From Asterionellopsis glacialis (lineage: Eukaryota; Bacillariophyta; Plagiogrammaphyceae; Rhaphoneidales; Asterionellopsidaceae), in assembly GCA_014885115.2 (NCBI GenBank), contig WKLE02002177.1, forward strand, positions 1 to 63,439: a stretch of DNA of 63,439 nt, read 5' to 3'. The notes under the pieces are model-generated. The model was not told the origin of the DNA, did no database searches, and saw only the letters and a list, made by a program, of their open reading frames with translations. Shown here piece after piece: positions 11,269 to 23,900 of this stretch. Position 1 is the first letter of the stretch, and every line of letters starts with the position of its first letter. The position numbers and the translations under genes are program-made.

Positions 11269-11510
11269 CGAAATGACTTGAATTACTGCGCACATTTGCA
11301 GCAAAAGTGATGCAAAGCAATTCTCTCTCTTCGCTACAGAAAGATAATTTTTGCTGACTTTGGATGCGTGAGTATCTTGGGGACGGGGAAGAATATATAT
11401 CAGTTGGACCGACACAAAATTATACTCCATAGCAACAACACAAACAGTTCTTACAGAGATGGATAAAGGTTACGTCTAGTATTGCTACTATCTAAATCCT
11501 TATTATTTCT

Positions 11511-13036
11511 TTATTTGATACGCTTTTTGGTAATTTTCTTTTGCTTGCCAGAGCCTGCTCGTCCCTTCTTTTTACGGAAACTGCTTGCACCAAGACCATC
11601 ATCAAAGTCATAATCATAGGCAGTCTCACCCTTGGCAAGTTTACCACTTCGCTTCGCCTTTTCTCTTGCGGCACCGCCTCCTGTCATTACAGAATTGAGA
11701 AGTTTTATTCCACGGTCAGCTTCCGTACTTGTTACCTTCTTATCAGTAGCACTTTCAAATTTACGTTTCTTCAAACCTGCCATTGCCTTCTTTCGTTCTG
11801 GTTCACCTTCTCTCATCTTATCAAATTTCCCGAGTGACGCAGTTGATCTTTGAGTAGCCAACAGTGCCGCAGCAGTAGATTCACGTCCACGTTGCACAGG
11901 TTTCAGATTTCCAGATGTCTTTGTTTGTTTCAAATCAACTGGGACACCACTGGGTGGTGCAACCTTGTCCAAATTGCCACCTTTTTTGCCAGCCTCTCTG
12001 TTTTTGGCAATGTTCTTCATAACACGAGTTGCTGTTCCCTTGGCTAATGTACCAGCACGTTCTTGATTTCTCATACGATTCTCCATATTCTTCTCCACAC
12101 GAGCCTTTTTGGTTTCTCGGATTTTTTCCCACGGGTCTGCATATGGATCATCATTCCTCTTAACCTCCATAATGGGCCATTCCTGAGCATCGTTATTAGC
12201 CTTTTGATACCCATGACGGTACATCCATGACTGAGTAGCTTCATCCCATACCTTACGAGATCTCTTTTCCTTATTCGTTGGAATACCTCGTTCTTTGGCA
12301 AATTTCTCCCATTTGGTTTCCTTCTTGGGAGGAGGAGGAGGCTATAAACATTGAAGAATATACGATACAAACCATCATCATAATCAAAGTTAGAATCCGA
12401 AGTTTATTGTTTTTTGCAGAAAGTAGTCGGGAAAAAGAGCAGCACAAAAAAACTTACCAGTGATCTTGGTGTTTTTATTTCAAAATATCCGGGTAGCGTA
12501 ACCATTGGTCCAGCATCACTCTTTTCCATCGGAAGCTGCCATAAAGCACTCAAGAGTTGAGTGCAACCCTCACTGGCCTTTTCCATTAAAAGATCTTCAT
12601 TAATGCTTACACCTAGGTTGTCTGGAGGAATCGTAAGATTTTGTTCTTCTTTTTTATTACCTTTTGTCTTTTTATAAAGTGATGCTGAACTAACTTGGTG
12701 TGAATTAATAGCAATGAGATTTTTCATGTCAAATGTACAACCTTCTCCAGAAGTAATTGATGGGTCTACCGCCACTTGTACTTTTCCTTCTTGATTATCT
12801 TCATTTTCCTCCTCGGCATCGTCACTCTCTTCTTCTACATCATCTTCATCGGAAGACAAATTTTCTTCTTCACCACCACGCTCTTCGGCATCTGAAGAAG
12901 ATGCTGTCGATTGATCATCTTCGTGTTGATGAGTGCTAGAGTCATCCTCATCCTCATCATCAGATGGTAAATCAGAATGATCTGCTGCGTAGGAGTCGAC
13001 TGCCGCGGCGTATTCTGTTGCTTTTTTCTTTGCCAT
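11511..13036 (-). CDS. RRS1: Ribosome biogenesis regulatory protein RRS1
   Basis: Two exons, 13036-12458 and 12341-11511, phase 0, 469 residues. The start is the ATG of MAKKKATEY; the frame is open further upstream but has no earlier ATG. After an acidic N-terminal stretch comes the RRS1 core: FDMKNLIAINSHQ, then CTQLLSALWQLP, and across the intron the conserved KWEKFAKERGI, SRKVWDEATQSWMYRHGYQ and DPYADPWEKIRETKKARV blocks. The C-terminus is very basic. RRS1 works with RPF2 to bring the 5S RNP (5S rRNA, uL18, uL5) into pre-60S particles in the nucleolus. The long acidic N-terminal insert (about residues 18-95) is larger than in yeast. Assignment is firm. Confidence 0.93.
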
Positions 13037-13505
13037 CTTTTCCTTTACTAGAATTTGTTGGTTGGAGTCACTTCCTAACTCTGTCAAAGAACAACAATGT
13101 TGAGGAACAAGAGTTCAGAATAGACAGAAGGAGGAGAAGATAATCCATCAGAAGATGCTTTTTTTCCCACAGAAAAAAAAGCCGAAAGGAAGAAAGAAAA
13201 AAAGTTGCTTCGGTGGCTCCAGCTGCATCTCAGTCCAGTTTGCATCATGCGCGATAGGTGCACACCCAAATGTTTTTGAACAGAGAACGTCTGTATGCCT
13301 ACCGTAGTCTGCATCTTGGGCCTCTTGAATCTTGAAAGGAAACAGACCAGCGGCAGTGACAGAGAAGTCTTGTCACAGGACTTCTCTAGCCGGGATGTCG
13401 CAAAAAGATCATAAAAACTTTTAACCCACTCTTGTTGATCACAGAACAGGGCAAATTGGATAAATGTACTTCTCTTAACCTCTTTTACTAACATCAATTC
13501 TTATC
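13037..13505. other. Intergenic region with no supported gene
   Basis: Separates the RRS1 start from the kinase 3' end, both on the minus strand. A 137-codon open frame (13084-13497) lacks domain, signal or compositional support and is probably chance. The RRS1 promoter must lie here. Confidence 0.6.
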
Positions 13506-15239
13506 TTACTCCAAATTTTCTTCCCCATTTTTGCCATCATCACTCTCGCTTAATTTAGTGAGGTCAATATCATGTAAAGAATCTCTCTCTACATGTAAAT
13601 GTCTTTGAGACGGAGCTTGCTGTGACAAAAACTCAGCACACCTCAATGGAACTACGGGGTCTCCATGTTTTGATGGATGGTCTCCCACGGGGAAAATCCA
13701 CTCAGGTTCATCTTCTCCACCTTTAATCCAAGGTTCATGTTGAGCTTCACGAATTGTAATTCTATCCTCTGGTTTCGATCTTGTCAACTTCCTTATTAAA
13801 TGCCTACAACTCTGAGGAATATCGGCAGGAACTCGAATCATCTTTCGCTGCTTTGTTATGATCTTTCCCCTACCACAGCAACCTGCCTCGACGGTCTCAA
13901 ACTCATTTTCTAGTAAATATTCAGAAATAGAAACAGTTGGTGGTACACCGGTGATTATCACCCTCAAGGTCCATCCCGTCGAATAGGCATCCACAATCAT
14001 CCCGTAGTCAGCAACACATGTCGTCAGCGCCATATTAGATTTGAGAACATCATCTCTTTCTTTTTCTCTAAGACCATCTTTGATCTCTGGTGCTGCATAG
14101 GCCCGAGTTCCTAATGCACTCATAGAACGAACTTTCGTCCTGGCCATTGATGTACGTCGATCACGGCCTAAAAGGGAACGTCGTCGAGATCTGCGTGGTT
14201 CCACTTCTGCCGGAGCATCCGCGTCGTCGTCTCGTGCTATCTCTTCCTCTACGTTACCGCCAGTTTCTTGAACAATAGGAACAACACTTTCAGACACTAT
14301 AGAACCACGCTGTCTACGAGTTTTGACTTCATCTCCTTTGTAATAAGTCCCGCCTTCTACAAACTCTTGATGGAATTGGCCACTCATTTCTACTTCTACT
14401 TCTTTTTCTTTTCTATCACCATTGCTTTCCTCCGTTGGGTAATTTTCTATATTAACCTTGTCATCATCATCATCATCATCTTCCGCAACAAGCTTTGCAG
14501 CATCACCTATACTCATTTGATTTGGATTATTCAAATGAGTAACACTTTCATTTACGATGGAATTTCGAAGATGTCTTTTTGATGATTGAAAAATTTCCTT
14601 AGGTGTCAATGCACGTGCAAAGCCAAAATCAACGAGCACAATGTTCCATCGATTCGTCTCTATAGACGTTACAGCATCTGGACCATTACTCCAAATAGCG
14701 TCATCAGCCTCCCAATCATAATCAGATCTCGGCGAAAGATGCCTGTTTTCCAAAATAATATTAGCAGGTTTGATATCACGATGGATAATCGCTCTTCCGT
14801 GAAGATAGCTAAGAGCTGCAATGAGTTGTCTTGATACCAACCTTGATAGGGGCAACCCAAGTGCTCCTCCACTTACAACAAGACTTTGGAGGTTCGGTCC
14901 ACGTGCCAATCGCATAACAACTAACCTTGTAGTGCCATTTTCATGCACTGGGAAGGCACGAATGAGACGAATGACATTGGGGTGATGTATTTCACTCAAG
15001 ATTGAAATCTCACGTTCGGCATAGATTTTACTTGTGGAGTCTTTCATTTTGATATTTTTTATTGCGACATATTCGTCATCGTCCGGACTTTCCGGTTCTA
15101 CCTTGCGTTTCCCCACCCAAACCAATCCGTACGATCCACGTCCAATAGCAGCTACACGGTCATACATTTTTTCAGCGTCCTCAGGCCATATCTCCCGTGG
15201 CTCCATGAGAGATTGAATCATCTGCGGGTCAAACACCAT
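13506..15239 (-). CDS. Serine/threonine protein kinase with a very long activation segment
   Basis: A single exon of 577 residues from the ATG at 15239. All catalytic landmarks are present: Gly loop GRGSYG (33-38), VAIK with K61, a Glu in AEREIS (75 or 77), the catalytic loop HRDIKPAN (153-160), DFG (204-206) and APE (383-385). HRDxKPxN indicates a Ser/Thr kinase and the N-lobe sequence looks CMGC/CDK-like. Between DFG and APE there are about 175 residues instead of the usual 20-35. The insert holds an Asp run (254-260), several Ser/Thr-rich patches and a basic SRRRS/RRTS patch next to the expected P+1 loop. This is encoded without any intron signature, so it is a genuine insertion. The C-terminal 80 residues carry no recognised domain. 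Substrate and pathway are unknown. Confidence 0.88.
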   Translation of the reverse strand: MVFDPQMIQSLMEPREIWPEDAEKMYDRVAAIGRGSYGLVWVGKRKVEPESPDDDEYVAIKNIKMKDSTSKIYAEREISILSEIHHPNVIRLIRAFPVHENGTTRLVVMRLARGPNLQSLVVSGGALGLPLSRLVSRQLIAALSYLHGRAIIHRDIKPANIILENRHLSPRSDYDWEADDAIWSNGPDAVTSIETNRWNIVLVDFGFARALTPKEIFQSSKRHLRNSIVNESVTHLNNPNQMSIGDAAKLVAEDDDDDDDKVNIENYPTEESNGDRKEKEVEVEMSGQFHQEFVEGGTYYKGDEVKTRRQRGSIVSESVVPIVQETGGNVEEEIARDDDADAPAEVEPRRSRRRSLLGRDRRTSMARTKVRSMSALGTRAYAAPEIKDGLREKERDDVLKSNMALTTCVADYGMIVDAYSTGWTLRVIITGVPPTVSISEYLLENEFETVEAGCCGRGKIITKQRKMIRVPADIPQSCRHLIRKLTRSKPEDRITIREAQHEPWIKGGEDEPEWIFPVGDHPSKHGDPVVPLRCAEFLSQQAPSQRHLHVERDSLHDIDLTKLSESDDGKNGEENLE

Positions 15240-17069
15240 TTTTGGGCCTTTTCAATAATATATATCCTACACAGAGCAAGCTTTTACACTTTCAGTTGCC
15301 GTACTAACCGCCGTGAAGTCAATGATATTGTTGTAAGCAGAGATTTAGCAAGGGCACTCACTACTCGTTGGGCGGAGCAAACTTATCCTTTCACAATAGA
15401 CAATACCGTAGTCCTACAGTATACTTGCCAGCTCCTGTACAAAGGTGATAGATACAGTCGGTTCAAACAATATAGCTGATCTTTGCAGTCTACTTATTTG
15501 TCGGTTCTCTAGTAGAGAGGTATTTACTTTCTGTAGGATTCGAGTAGAATCCTTGGTGTCTTCTTGGGTGGCCGAATCTTGCTTTGGCTTTTATTCAAAA
15601 AAGGCATGCAATTTTAGCCCATTCTTTGATGCTGTCTGTGCTGGTACAGTACCAGGTAAATATCATACCTGGTACAATTTGTTGGACCTTTTGTCTACTT
15701 TGTACCAGAGTACTTTGTACCAGAGACAGAGGCACACCGGTTTCTCTCCTCATTTATGAATACGTGATGTCATGTGCCCTACTTCATCTCTGATACTAAC
15801 TTGGGTATGATCCAATCAGGTAGGAACCAAATCGAATACAGCACAGCAATGCTCCTTACATCGGACAGTAGAATATGTACCAGATACTACTTAAGGGAAA
15901 ACAGTGCAAAGTCCCATACTCATGTAAATAAAGACAAGAGCATCGGCAAAAAAATTATTAATTTCATTCTACAGTAAAATATATAATATTGAAAAATATT
16001 CCAGTCGTCACAGACTAATGACCTGTCTTTTTTCCAGATTTTTCTTTTGCAGTTGATGACTATACAGTTATTAGTTGTAGGCAGAAAAGGAATCAAGAGA
16101 AAAATGTAAAAAAGTGTTATGGGCTTGATTAACTTCAAGTACTCGGACAGTTGTAGAAACAGAAAGTTGAATCGCGGCCACAACGGCAATTATTAGATTT
16201 TAGGAGGTACAGTACTAAGATAGTACCATCCAGAAGGAGCTTTCAACGGCATGAAATTTTCATTCAGTCTCCTTAAAATGTTCGTATTTATCAAGCAGTA
16301 TCATAATAATTAGTTTACCTGGCTACTCGATGTTCAAGATAAAATATTATATAAAGTTGTAGGGACAGGATGAAAGCTGTTGTTAGCATTTATCTGTTAT
16401 ATGAATAAAACAGTACCTGTACCAGGTAGCAAACTTGAGAGTACCAGCACATACTACTAACCACTCCTATATTAGAAACATGGCCGGCGTAGCCTAGTCA
16501 TGCTACCTCGTGTACTCGTACCTGGTAGCAGGTCAAAGTGGCACCCCGGGTACAGGTACTGGTAGTACTGGTCCTGGTATTTACCTGGTACAAACTACCA
16601 GGTAACCTTTTGTGGTATCAGGGGGGGCCGGTAGTGGTCCACTCAGTAATCTTCCGGTACATGATGAGGAGTGTTTCATTCCAAAAAATACAGTATATCG
16701 GGTTATGAATCAATTTTCTTCTGATCTCGAATTCTTGAGTCATTGGGGACTGGGAATCATAAAACTGGGGTAGTAAGTGATGTTTTTGTTGGGGTGGCCG
16801 CAGGTCAGCGGAAGATCGGCGTTTGTTGTGTGGCGTCGATGGAGAGACATGCGCCATCACACATTTTTCTCTGCTTTCGACGACCGGCAGCTGTTTCTGT
16901 GTATTCTGTTTTCTCTGTTGTTCTGTGCGATCGGCTTTACGACAGAATCTTAGACTGCCGAACAATACAGTTTTCTTACCGGTACTGTAGAATAAGACCA
17001 TTACAGTATTCTACAAAAGAAATTAACATCTTCATTGATACCCATCAAAACATAATTAAAAAAAGAAAC
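15240..17069. other. Long intergenic region rich in GTACCTGG/CCAGGTAC elements
   Basis: 1.8 kb between two divergent genes. No convincing coding sequence was found. It is densely populated by CCAGGTAC or its complement: about 15641-15725, 16411-16430 and 16518-16612. A G8 run lies at about 16621. The promoters of the kinase and of the plastid-protein gene must lie at the two ends. Confidence 0.7.
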
Positions 17070-17657
17070 ATGAAAACTGTATCATCTGTAAGGCCATCCA
17101 AGTCTTTACGGCTTCAAGCTGTGCTTTTATTTCTTTCTTTCATGATGATGACATCAACTAGAACAACTTTGGCATTTTCTCCAACAATGACGAAAAGCAG
17201 TAGTAGTCAACGTGCCAGTAGTTCCTACTTATCACGTTTATATATGTCTAGCGAAGCGAACGAAAAAGAAATAAAAGAAATGGAAAGTTTGATCATTTCA
17301 TTGTCTCTTGAGCCCACCGATGATAGTCGGAGAGAACGAGTTGCTACTTTGTTTGCTGAAGAACTTGCTAAACCTAATGGTTTTCCCAAAAAGTTTACGG
17401 ATACATTCGGTGCTGCACTTGAAACTGTTGGGAGTCAAGTGCAAGCAATTGCCATGGAGAGGGCATTGGAGAAGGAAAAGAACGAGAAGAAGCAAACGAA
17501 TAACAATGACGATGCCAGTAGTAGCGGTGAAGAAGAAAAGATAGGTACAGCTCCTGAAGATAGACAATTGTGGGCGCTTATAGATATGATGGTACAAAGC
17601 AAAACGCTTGTAAAAAGAGCTACTGGTGACTTGGGTAGCAAGGGAACCTTTTCATAA
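17070..17657 (+). CDS. Putative plastid-targeted protein of unknown function
   Basis: A single exon of 195 residues starting at the ATG at 17070 (AGAAACATGA context); the frame is open far upstream but that part has no ATG consistent with a leader. The N-terminus has a basic start, then a hydrophobic signal (LRLQAVLLFLSFMMM) and the junction LAFSP, which fits the ASA-FAP type cleavage site of diatom plastid preproteins with Phe at +1. A Ser/Arg-rich transit-like stretch ending in RLYMSS follows. The mature part is helical and charged (about 60-150), with a Ser/Asp/Glu-rich linker, and ends QLWALIDMMVQSKTLVKRATGDLGSKGTFS. I do not recognise the mature domain. It converges on the VPS13 gene, whose stop is 290 bp away. 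Confidence 0.65.
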   Translation: MKTVSSVRPSKSLRLQAVLLFLSFMMMTSTRTTLAFSPTMTKSSSSQRASSSYLSRLYMSSEANEKEIKEMESLIISLSLEPTDDSRRERVATLFAEELAKPNGFPKKFTDTFGAALETVGSQVQAIAMERALEKEKNEKKQTNNNDDASSSGEEEKIGTAPEDRQLWALIDMMVQSKTLVKRATGDLGSKGTFS

Positions 17658-17947
17658 ATATCGAAGCTGGGACTCATTATATCAAGGTTTGCATCCTACG
17701 AAACAATTGTAAAAGTGACACTTCACTTGAATTGAAAGTGGGTACGAGATGTAGGTGAATAGTACTAGGACGCACAAAACCTTGTCTCTAGACTAGAGCT
17801 TTCTAGAGAAACAGATTTAATGTCGTCTTCATTTTTAAACATAGCAATGTAGACCTGAAATCTTAAATAACTTTTGCTTGACCTCTTCTGCATTTAGAAG
17901 AATCTATGATAACACCTCTTGTGTATAGCTCCATTGTAGATATCTCT

Positions 17948-20900
17948 TCAGTATTTTATGCTGGTGTCTTCCAAAACTTGTTTGTGAAGACTTCCAATAT
18001 GGTTCTGGAGAACTTGTCCACTCGAGCCTGGAACAAGGAAAGTTTTGCAGAGAAGCAAGTCCAAACATTTTTCTGGTCCTCTGGATACCGCAGGGGTAGT
18101 GTTAGCTGCCGATTCCTCACCGTTTCCAACCAGATACCAAAACATAACAACATCATATCTTGGATTACTTGAGTCATCAAGCTCAAAAAGAACAATATTT
18201 TCAAATGTCGCTTCCCACAGGACGGAGCAAAAATTCACATCCTGTTCTCCATTCAACAGCAGCACTCGATTCGCAGTCATCATCAAAATGAGAGGCAATG
18301 TTGACATTGGAGTTGCAGCCCCATTTTCATGGCTTGGAGTTTTGCTGGACAAATGGACACCGTCCATGTGCCAAATATAGCCTTCACCAAGATGCATGCC
18401 CATTCGAACACGAGATAAAATCGCTTTCCCAGCATTTTCTCCTTCGACATACTCAACAAGCAAATCCCTGCCATCAACATTGGCAAACAACCTGGGGTTT
18501 CTACTTCGAAGAGACCTACTAAAAGCACGGCCACTCTGTGTTCTCGTATCACCAGTATAACGCAGGGATGATGCAACCTTAGATGCAACTTTGCTCAGTC
18601 TGATAACAAGAGCTACAAACGAATTAGACGACTTCTGAAAAAACGCTCTGTACAAGATATTTGATCTTCCTTCGACGAGCATCCCTTCTCTGTAAACCTG
18701 TTGACCAGAAATAGACTTCAATGCTTGCGCAATACCATCAAACGTCGTAGCAACAGTATCTCTTGATGTGTACAGGCACGCACGGACCATGACGGTGGGT
18801 TTGAATGCAAGACCTACAACATTGTCCAAAATTCTCCATATGTTTAGGTAATGTGATTTCATGTTTTGTACATGCTCCTCGATAGTCCCGTAGGTATGCA
18901 TGTTCGCATACTGCCGAAAAAGGACAGGGAGCCCTTCGAAAGCAAATGTTGGACGAACGAAACCAAAGATCGAAAAAATGGATGCAGGCAGAGCTCCTGA
19001 CCAACTGACTTCTGACTTGATGGTAGATATTTTCAACCTATCAATGTAAAACTTGTGTCTTACAGTAGGAATTGGAACCAAAGATGTTTCAGACCTACTG
19101 GTCCCCACTGACTTTCGAGGTGAATTATACCCGGTTGGGTCTCCTCGATCATGCGAATATCTTTTTCGACGTTTCAGCCGAGCGAGTTTCGCAGCCATAG
19201 CGGCAGTTTCCTTGAAATAATTTTGTGCATCTGACAGGCTTTCCTCAAGCATTTTTTTCCTTGCAAGATTTTGCTCTTTCGGTGGACTTGTACCATTGTA
19301 ATCCCATATGCCTAGTGACTGGCGCAATTCTATGTCAAGAGGAACGACTTCTCCCGAATCGGTACTCTTGAGGACAGTTGACCCCTTCACTTGGATAGCC
19401 ATGTCAATGAGAAGGTCCAGCAAATTACCATCAATACTCACAACTAAAGGTTCCATCTTCAGTTCAATATTCTCCAAGAAAGTAAGATTACCATGTCCTC
19501 CATGAGAGTTCAATGAACGGCGCCATTTGACCCCGGCGGCATCATTTCCCTGCTTATCACCTCTGGTGATCTGGCCAAGCGGCGGAGAAGAAAGTTCTCC
19601 TGAAGATTTTCCAATCTTCATTAGCACCGGATAGGGGGTGAGCCAAAGCTGGTTGTTCGCCGTTACACATCCAATAGTGATTGCAACTCTTTCCTCGCCA
19701 CCAGATACAATGTGTCTTTTCAGGCTCATATTTTCAATTCGCAGGTACAAAAGCTCTCGGGGAGTGTAGTCGACAATACTTATTCCAACTCCGTGAGAGA
19801 TATCGACGTTTATCCATTGTTGGATGCCAAGAAATTGTTGCGAGGCATAAAATATATTTTTCGTATCGTCCAATGAATGAGTAGACTCATTTGCGGGAAA
19901 AGTGGCTAAAGATACCTCCCTAATGCGCAAAACTCGAGTGGGTCCATCGGCCACAACCTCCCCTGTAAAAGCGGGGTCCAATATGTCAAGTGTGGTCCCA
20001 GGAGCGATTTCGTCTAGCCGGAAGCTACCCAGATATTTGCTCTCCACGTCAGATGAATCATTCGAATGTGCAAAGTCGGCAACTTCAATGACAACAGTGC
20101 GCCGTGTCATGTCCGGTTCGTCCCACGCAAAATCCACGTTGTGGTAAGCGAGAAGCATATTATCTAACGCAACATTTTTGGTCCTGTATCGCAAAGACTG
20201 CCCGAATTTAAGGGGACGCATAGTGTGATTCTCAAGACGGAAAGGAGGATGGCTCGCCTTTCGAAGTAGGATGAGAATTCCAGGAGACTTTGGATTAGTG
20301 TAGAACTCGACGTTCAAGATAAGTACACCACCCTTCAATTTATGACGAAGGCGCATCATAACCTCCCGTCGTTCCTTCCTCAAGCTCAGTGATCCACTCC
20401 ATTCCCAGCCAAACTCTCTAGGTCGCAAACGGATCCGATCCGAGTCATCAAAATGGAACGGAGTTGGAATGAAATCGTCTCCGACTATCACTGGATTCCC
20501 TTGTCTGCGTTCGGAAATAATTTCGACTTCCCGACCAAGCTCATTCATGATAGTGTACCGATTGACAACGTGGATCAATCTGGTTTGGTGGGACCCACCA
20601 AATCTATCGGGGGCATCTACCAAATGCGATCGTAAGGCTAGAGGCTCATTCCGTTTGCCTTGTGAATTCTTTGGAGATGCCACTGTTATGTCTTGGCTTA
20701 TGTTAGAAGCTACTTGGAGAGCAATTGAATCCGACCACGGAGAAACAATAGACTGTTCGAAATTCGAATCGTCAATTGCGCTTAAATGGCTTCGAATACT
20801 CAACCTACTCGCGCCTTCGTCTCCCACCATTAGGATGTGAAAGGCAGGCCGTGGGTTTATGTGAGTTACCTTTTCATTTTCCATTACACCAGCCAGCCCA

Positions 20901-23900
20901 AAACTCTGTTCCTGAAAGGGTTGGGCAGCAAATGTATCTTTGGAAGTTGGCAGCGCGTCATGAGCAGCTTGACCAAGTGAAGAATACCCAAAAGTTTGCC
21001 CAGCGATACGATAATTCGAAAGGAACTCCAAATCTTGTCCAGTTCCATCAACAATCCAGAAAGGAACGAAAATGTCAAATACTCGGTGAGCTACAGGAAG
21101 ACACTCGGCAAACTGTCGAATATTATTGTTCGCAACTGAATCCCTCTCAGCTGTATTTAGTCCTTCTTCGATACCAACAGAAAGCGCTAAGGGAATCCCA
21201 GCCGTATCTTTCACCACTACCTTTGGCAACATTGAAGAATCCACAGATCCGTCTTTGCTCTGCACCGGGCTCATCGACCCGGAAGGGAGGATAACTGCGG
21301 TACTCCAACAAGGAAAATTGATAGATTCCTCACCGTCATTTTCGCATATTTTTAATCGAAGTTCTACGCGAGCAGCAGTAACTGCCCCTGCCCAGCTAAT
21401 AGACTCGCCGCATGAAAGGAAGCCGAGATCTTCCCAATCAACCGCTTGAGATCGCAAGTTAGAGAAATCCATTGTACGGACATTTGTTGCAGACAAGGTT
21501 CTTTTGGGGACGTTTTTCGCACCATTTACGCGTACTTGAACCTTGATTGGAACTGGCAAACAATTCCTGAAGAGAACGGGAGCACGAAACAGTAGCATAC
21601 GCTGCTCTGGTACTGACGGAATGGACTTCACAGTATCAAGACTTCTTGAATTGGCATCAAGTGTAATTGAACCGATTCTTAAGCTGCAAGTGTTTAAATG
21701 CACAAAGTCGGTATTTTCACCTATACGTGCTGCCTCGTATTTCAGCGGTTCGAGGCTGATTTCAGTAAAGTCAATTACTCCACGTTTTACAGATTTTTGA
21801 GAAAAGGGGGGAGGCACCGATACATGGACCGAGAGGCTTTGAGTAGAGTCGTCGAATACATCTCGCCCCTTCAACAAGTTTGGTGATACTGCTGTTATAG
21901 ATAGAGAGAACGCCCCGTTGTTCACAGAAGTGATTATGTCAACAGGAATAGGTACATTTGATCCATCATAATTAGTCGCCTGAAGGCGTTTCGCTGAAGA
22001 AGTCCGTGGAATAATAGTTTTCCATATGAGAGGTTTTCCTACGCCACGATCTCTGATTTGACAAAGTAAATCGATATCGGCATTATTCTTGAGAACCAAG
22101 GGAGATTCAAGTGAAACAACTTTAATCCCGCCACGCAGTTCCACTCTAGCAATCAGCCATTTGGGAGATTGATCAGCTGATAAAGTATTTTGAAGCTCAA
22201 ACCCTTTGTATGGTGTGAGCTGATAGGTGCGAACTCCGACAGTGTCTACTGATATTTTCCCCATAGCATGGAAATAGAAATCAGATGATAGAGAGCCTCT
22301 CGGTCTGTTGTCCTTCTGCCGATAACATCGGTCAGCAACATCCTCAAAACTTCCCAACTCAAGAAAGATATGACCGCGATGGGGGTCACACGACTGTGAG
22401 ACTGCTCTTTTGAGAGACAATGGGATTTCCCGTCCACTAGACAGTGTAGTTTTTCTAGATTTTTCGCCTTTCGCAACACGGTCGTTGTCTAGGACTTCGC
22501 GAAAGCGAACAGTCTGTTCCATGAAGTAGCAATCAATTTATTATCAGATGCAAAGGAGAGAAATGACTTCTTGAAACACAACTACTGTACTTACCATTCC
22601 TGTATCATTACGGATCCAGTGGGGAGCAACAGGTTTGGACCTCTCCTCTTGCTGTTTCAAATACACAAGAACATTATCAATCAAAGCTCCTGTTAAATTA
22701 ATGTTGAGGGGTTTACGATCTGTGAAAGAGACGAGAATTCCTGGGGCAGGGCCTTCATCTGTTTCTTTGTAATTTAGTGGATACCCAAATTGACCTAGCC
22801 ATTCAATTACAGATAAACCTGGTAGGAGTGACACGCTTTCTTGCTTGGGTACGTGTCGAAATAAAGGCACCGAATAAGATGGGTGCAGAGCTAAGGTCAC
22901 AAGGCTTGGGTCCATCGAGGCAAGCATAAGAAAGCTCAGCTCTGAATGTGTTTCCACAGAACTCCGGGTATCTGTGACAATACGCTGAGACATATCGCGC
23001 TTGAACTTAGAACTTAGCAACCGTTTCAGGTCTCGAATTTTTTCTCCTGCGCGTTCATTTAGATTCTCAGGTAGCATTGCTGTAAGTCCAGAGGCACTGA
23101 TTTCCTCAGCTTGCTTTATCCACAACAAAAGATCTGTCAGTGGTAAGGGGTCCATCTGAAAAATCTGAGTAAAATTAATTCCAATACGGGCATCGAGTGT
23201 CCAAGGTTCTAAAAACGGCTCCCACGCTACTAGGCGCCTGTTATGATAACTGCCCGATAGTTCGCAACTGACCCATCCGCCAGCGACTAGGTGAGATGCG
23301 AGCGTGGGCGAGTCTTGAAAAGGAAAGCTCATATTAGATGCATCTTTTGCTCCTCGCTTTACCTGGTCACTTGTACTAGAATAACTTGGAATAGCGGTCG
23401 CAACAAAGCCAAAACTAACGTTAGAGAAAGCACATTTCACAATTGGTGACTCCGTTAGACATGTCGCTCCTCCAGGAACACAAGTTAATTGGAAACCCTG
23501 AGCCCGCAAAGAGCAAAGAGTTGTTGCATTCGCAACTAGAGTGTACGCAGGCGATACTTTTTTTCGCTCGCTTGTAGCTTGTTTTTTTGGGGGCCTTTTA
23601 ACGTCTTCTTTTCTGCGCAACATCTCCAAGATTGGTCGAATCGTAACACGGACTGCATCACTCATCCCACCAGAACTTTGCCTAATGTAGACAAGAATAT
23701 CAACAAAACCAGCATCAACCTGGAATGCTTGCGCTATCTTCGTATGAGCAGAGACTGCGGCAGCCTTTAACCCCCCAAGTGCATGCGTGTCTTTCGAAGC
23801 TTCCGCTGCATCTTTTATCACCGATATGTGGTCCACTGATAGTGAAGTGGCCGCAAGCTGGTATGTCATCCTACATTTGATTTGATTACTTATCCTTTGC

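Noticed and set aside
13084..13497. 137-codon minus-strand ORF upstream of RRS1
   Set aside because: No recognisable domain, signal or compositional support, and it abuts the RRS1 5' region. Probably chance.
16490..16560. tRNA-like sequence near GGCCGGCGTAGCCTAGTCA
   Set aside because: No B-box (GGTTCGAnnCC) at the right distance and no cloverleaf could be drawn by hand.
16618..17001. 127-codon minus-strand ORF in the GTACCTGG-rich gap
   Set aside because: No similarity that I recognise; lies in the presumed promoter of the plastid-protein gene.
20776..21294. 172-codon plus-strand ORF inside VPS13
   Set aside because: Antisense to a well-supported coding exon.
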